Shown piece after piece: positions 60,720-64,000 of a stretch of DNA of 64,000 nucleotides. Each line of letters begins with the position of its first letter. Positions within the stretch are counted from its first letter, which is position 1. Both the position numbers and the translations under genes were made by a program. Below the pieces are notes generated by a model. That model saw only the letters and a program-made list of their open reading frames with translations. It was not told the origin of the DNA and did no database searches. The stretch lies in NCBI RefSeq assembly GCF_007993735.1, contig NZ_CP042453.1, positions 496,001-560,000 of the forward strand, written 5' to 3'. Source of the DNA: Arenimonas daejeonensis. GTDB taxonomy: Bacteria > Pseudomonadota > Gammaproteobacteria > Xanthomonadales > Xanthomonadaceae.

Positions 60720-61617
60720 TGGGCATGTACACGCCCCGCGCTCCGGGCCTTGGCCGCTGGCTCCCGTCGCTGCTGGCACTGGCGCTCGTCGCCTGTGCCG
60801 ACAGCGGGCACGTGCCAGAAGGCGCGCACACGGTCCAGGACCGCGCGCTGAGCGAGATGAGCGGCCTGGTCGCGTCGCACCGCCAGCCGGGCGTGTTGTG
60901 GAGCATCAACGACAGCGGCAGTTTCGCCCGGCTCTACCGTGTCGGCCTGCAGGGCCAGGCACTCGGAAGGGTGAAGGTGTCCGGCGCCTGGCTGCACGAC
61001 ACCGAAACCCTGGCGCGCTGGCGCCAGCCCGAGCGCGACTGGCTGCTGATCGGCGACGTCGGTGACAACCGCGCGCGTCGCGGGCATGTGGTCGTGCATG
61101 CGGTGGCCGAGCCGGGCGTCGATGAAGATCGCGCGCCCATCGTCTGGTCGCTGCGCTTCAGTTATCCGGACGGCCCGCGCGATGCCGAGGGCATCGCCGT
61201 GGACCAGGCCCGTGCCGAATTACTGGTGCTGAGCAAACGCGACCGCCCCGCACGCCTGTACCGTGTGCCGCTGTCGGCGCGGGATGAGACCGAGCCGGCG
61301 ACCGCCGAATACCTCGGTTCACCGCGCCGCGATGCGATCGATGGCGCCGTCACCGGCCTGGATCTGAGCGAAGACGGCCGTGAGCTGGCCGTGCTCACTT
61401 ACCAGGGCTGTACCTGTGGCGCCGCAACGGCGACGAAGACTGGGCGATCGTGCTGCAGCGCGCCCCGCAGTCGCTGCCGCTGCCGGCCATGCGCAAGGCC
61501 GAGGCGATGGCTCTGCACGCCACGCCCGGCACGATCCTGGTCGGCTCGGAGCATCGTCCGACGCCGCTATGGCACGCGCCCTATTCCGACCCGGACGGGG
61601 TGTTGTCGCTGCGCTGA
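60719..61617 (+). CDS. Lipoprotein, beta-propeller-like, one frameshift
   Basis: About 299 residues from the ATG at 60719. The lipobox is LVAC with Cys26, so it should be lipid-anchored. The body has MSGLVASHRQPGVLWSINDSG, then RDAEGIAVDQARAELLVLSKRDR and DGAVTGLDLSEDGREL, pieces repeated in propeller-like hypothetical proteins. The frame breaks near 61408, where one missing G in 'caggg' hides YQGLYLWRRNGDEDWAI. It starts one base from the PepSY stop, so they share translation. Function unknown. Confidence 0.7.
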
Positions 61618-61676
61618 GCCGCCCGTTCCAGGTGCAGGATACGCAGTACTTCCGCGACTGCGGCAGGTAGCGCGGA

Positions 61677-62279
61677 TCAGGCCTTGGCGGACAGTGCCAG
61701 CCAGGCCAGCCCGACCACGGTGGCGTCGCCCAGTGCGGTGTGGCGCGCCAGCACCGGCAGGCCCAGACCCGCGGCGATCGCCTCCAGCGACAGGTCGATG
61801 TCGCCCTGCGGCGTTTCCCATCGCCGGCGCTCCAGCCAGGCCTGGCCCAGTTCCACGCGCGGATTGGGCAGCGGAAACCCGGTGAGCGCACGGACGTGCG
61901 GATCGAGCATGGCCAGGTCGAAGGCGAGATGGTGGCCCAGCAGGGTGCGTGGGCCGAGCCAGCGCAGGAAGTCCGGCAGCACCTGGGCCAGTGGCACCGC
62001 GTCGGCGACGTCGGTCGGCGTCAGGCGATGGTGGCGGATCGACTCGATGTCGAAGTCGCGGCCCGGCTGCACCAGGCGTTCGAAACGTTCGCTCAGCCGC
62101 ACACGGCCACCGCGCACCGGCACCGCGGCCAGGCTCAGCACCGCGTCGCTGCCGGTGTCCAGGCCAGTGGTCTCCAGGTCCAGCGACACCCATTCGCGCG
62201 CGGGTGGCGCGGCGAACAAACCGCCCCAGTCGCCGTCACCATGGCGCCTCGCCAGCCACCAGCGCCGCAGCGGATGCAT
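61677..62279 (-). CDS. DEDDh 3'-5' exonuclease (DNA polymerase III epsilon-like)
   Basis: 200 residues. Exo I is WVSLDLETTGLD with Asp/Glu, Exo II HHLAFDLAMLDPH with Asp, and Exo III HTALGDATVVGL with His and Asp. It is a stand-alone proofreading-type exonuclease, shorter than DnaQ. Its start lies one base from the DUF294-like gene stop, so the two form an operon, a pairing that recurs in many bacteria as I recall it. Its substrate is single-stranded DNA or RNA ends, not determined. Confidence 0.9.
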   Translation of the reverse strand: MHPLRRWWLARRHGDGDWGGLFAAPPAREWVSLDLETTGLDTGSDAVLSLAAVPVRGGRVRLSERFERLVQPGRDFDIESIRHHRLTPTDVADAVPLAQVLPDFLRWLGPRTLLGHHLAFDLAMLDPHVRALTGFPLPNPRVELGQAWLERRRWETPQGDIDLSLEAIAAGLGLPVLARHTALGDATVVGLAWLALSAKA

Positions 62280-62280
62280 C

Positions 62281-64000
62281 TCAGGCCCCCAGGTGGAACT
62301 CGGACTGCACGTGTTCCTTGAAGCCGTTGACCACGCGCAGCGCGTCGCGCAGCAGTTCGCGGTCGAGCCGGCGCAGCGCGGCCACGTCCACGCCGTTGCC
62401 GGGCACGCAGCCGGCGTCCAGGTCGGCCAACTGCTGGCCCAGGCGCAGGCGCATCAGCACCGCCAGCGCCTGCGGCACGTCGCGGCCGAGCTCGGCGTCC
62501 ATCGCACCGGCCGCCACCAGTGACGCGCAGCGGTCGAAGCTGTTGCGGTGGGCGATGCCGTGTTTCAGCGCCAGCGTGCGCAGCCCGTGCACCAGCGGGA
62601 ACACGCCGCCGCGCTTGAGGTCGGCGCGGCCCTCGGCCTCGCGCACCTGGCCGCGCCAGGTCAGCGGGTTGCCCTTGCTCAGCGTGGCGTCCGCCAGGTA
62701 ACGCAGCAGGATGGCGTCCTTGCCCAGCGCGCGCAGCGACGGCAGCAGGCTTTCGTACAAGGCGGTGTTGCCGGCCACCGGGCGTGCGTCCAGCACGATC
62801 GCCAGGTCCAGCGACGTCTGCCCGTCGGCCACCCGCGACCACTGGGCGAAACGTTCGCGCCAGGCCGTCTGGTCCAGGCGCCAGTGCGGGTTGTTGACCA
62901 TCACCTGGCCGGGGCAGGGCGGATAGCCGATGCGCGCCAGCGCTTCGGAAAAGCGCTGCATCGCCGCCGGCAGGCCTGGCCAGTCGAAGCCGTCGGCCAG
63001 GATCAGGGCGTTGTCCTGGTCGGTCTTCAGTATCTGTTCGCGCCGGCCTTCGCTGCCCAGCAGCAGCAGGCAGAGGCGGTCGCGGAATTCCTCCGGCACC
63101 ACCTGTTCGAACACGCGCGCCATCACCCGGCTGTTGAGCGCGCTCACCAGTTCCATCAGGTAACTCATCTTCGCGCCCTGGGCGTGCAGCTGGCGCACCA
63201 GGTCGGTCATGCCGCGGGCGGCGTCGGCGATGTCCTCCAGCGTCTGCGCGCGCGCCAGGCGCAGGCTGATCAGGTGCGAACTGCTGGCGTAGTGCGCCAG
63301 CACCTCGGCCATGCCCAGGTGCCGATGGCGCCGCCGTCGTGCATCACCACCACGCGCTCGATGTGGTGTTCGGTCATGGTGACCAGGGCCTGGAACAGCA
63401 CTTCGTCGCCGCGCACGGCGCGCAGCGGTCGGCTGGCCAGCAGGCCTACCGGCGCCTGGCCGTCCAGGCCGCGCGCGGTCAGCGCGTCCAGCAGATCGGT
63501 GCGGGTGACGATGCCGGGGCCCGCGGCATCGCCGGCCACCAGCAGGCAGTCGACGCGGTGTTCGCGCAGCTGCGCGGCGGCATCGGCGATGGTCGTGTTG
63601 GGCGCGACTTCGCGCACCGGCGCCAGCTGGGCGTCGCGCACGCGGGTCAGCATCATGCGGCCCAGTTCGCCGGGCTGCTGCTGGTCGGCCAGCAGGCGGC
63701 GTTTCACCGAGAGGGCTTCGTGGAAATAGGCGGCGAACTGCGGATTGTCGGCCAGCAGGCTTTCGAACACGGGTGCCGGAACCAGGAAACACAGCGTGTC
63801 TTCCAACGCGGTGTATCGGTGGCGCGCGCGTCCGGCGATCACCGCGAAAGCGCCGAACAGGTCGCCCGGCCCGTAGTCGGCGAAACGCGCGTCCTCGCCC
63901 TGCCTGCGCGGATCGCTGGCCTGCACGCTGCCCTTGAGCACCACGTAAACCTGCGCCGACGCAGCGCCTGCTTCGATCAGGCGCGTGCCGGCGGGATGGA
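62281..64000 (-). CDS. cNMP-binding/CBS/DUF294 nucleotidyltransferase-like protein, 5' partial, one frameshift
   Basis: At least 570 residues; the N-terminus is beyond the window. The first part is a cyclic-nucleotide-binding fold (VYVVLKGSVQASD, FADYGPGDLFGAFAV). Two CBS domains follow (VREVAPNTTIADAAAQL, LRAVRGDEVLFQALVTMTEHHIERVVV). Then comes the DUF294 nucleotidyltransferase motif LLLLGSEGRREQILKTDQDNALI and a helical C-terminus. The frame breaks near 63318. It likely acts as a signalling protein that transfers a nucleotide to an unknown protein. It is co-transcribed with the exonuclease. Confidence 0.88.
   Translation of the reverse strand, partial: PSRRHAPDRSRRCVGAGLRGAQGQRAGQRSAQAGRGRAFRRLRAGRPVRRFRGDRRTRAPPIHRVGRHAVFPGSGTRVRKPAGRQSAVRRLFPRSPLGETPPAGRPAAARRTGPHDADPRARRPAGAGARSRAQHDHRRCRRAAARTPRRLPAGGRRCRGPRHRHPHRSAGRADRARPGRPGAGRPAGQPTAARRARRRSAVPGPGHHDRTPHRARGGDARRRRHRHLGMAEVLAHYASSSHLISLRLARAQTLEDIADAARGMTDLVRQLHAQGAKMSYLMELVSALNSRVMARVFEQVVPEEFRDRLCLLLLGSEGRREQILKTDQDNALILADGFDWPGLPAAMQRFSEALARIGYPPCPGQVMVNNPHWRLDQTAWRERFAQWSRVADGQTSLDLAIVLDARPVAGNTALYESLLPSLRALGKDAILLRYLADATLSKGNPLTWRGQVREAEGRADLKRGGVFPLVHGLRTLALKHGIAHRNSFDRCASLVAAGAMDAELGRDVPQALAVLMRLRLGQQLADLDAGCVPGNGVDVAALRRLDRELLRDALRVVNGFKEHVQSEFHLGA

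Overview
The window is about 64 kb of GC-rich DNA (most genes near 70% GC) from a gammaproteobacterium of the Xanthomonadales/Lysobacterales. The placement rests on a stand-alone XanB2-type chorismatase, an sRNA with three C-rich loops just downstream of polA (the sX13 position and architecture as I recall it from Xanthomonas), an rpmB-rpmG pair, rsmG-parA-parB synteny, a DUF2782 gene divergent from polA, and several -10 boxes placed directly in front of start codons. I cannot give the genus.

Layout. 1-6.7 kb: end of an S9 peptidase, xanB2, hemF, the sX13-like sRNA and polA. 6.8-12.6 kb: DUF2782, TRAP permeases dctQ-dctM, a GNAT enzyme, then on the other strand a diheme cytochrome c, a TRAP binding protein and an outer-membrane beta-barrel. 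12.7-22.4 kb: uvrD, two small membrane proteins, a saccharopine-dehydrogenase-like protein, two SDRs, a DPP-IV-type peptidase, a single-pass membrane protein and xthA. 22.4-32.8 kb: cytochrome b561 behind an FNR-type box, threonine aldolase, a methyltransferase-cupin pair, prlC, an aldehyde dehydrogenase, a gamma-carbonic anhydrase and the operon hemB-aroE-DUF350-transglutaminase. 32.8-45.2 kb: a secreted PA-domain/HExxH protein with a coupled small secreted partner, a peptide-type ABC permease plus double ATPase, a GAF-GAF-GGDEF-EAL protein, an SDR, a short SPFH protein, rsmG-parA-parB and a nucleotide-sugar epimerase. 45.2-47.0 kb: rpmB-rpmG and an OmpA-domain protein.

47.0-53.9 kb is the most accessory-looking part. 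It is a type III-like restriction-modification locus (adenine methyltransferase plus helicase-nuclease) with a divergent XRE regulator. One HigBA-type toxin-antitoxin module lies beside it, and a second lies antisense between the methylase and the nuclease genes. Strong inverted repeats sit at all three control points. The methylase carries an insert-like stretch of about 52% GC covering its presumed target-recognition region.

53.9-64 kb: a CHAD protein; a fatty-acid desaturase, its ferredoxin-type reductase and a divergent TetR regulator with a palindromic operator (a DesB/DesT-like triad); a PepSY-regulator-kinase operon divergent from a second PepSY gene and a lipoprotein; a DEDDh exonuclease; and a DUF294/CBS/cNMP protein cut by the window edge.

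Reading frames are interrupted about 28 times, including in polA, hemB, aroE, parA and uvrD. Nearly all are single-base changes, often in short G or C runs, and in every case the protein continues in another frame. I treat them as sequence errors and annotate each gene as one CDS spanning the break. Starts, stops and motifs come from the sequence; family names come from recalled similarity, not from searches.
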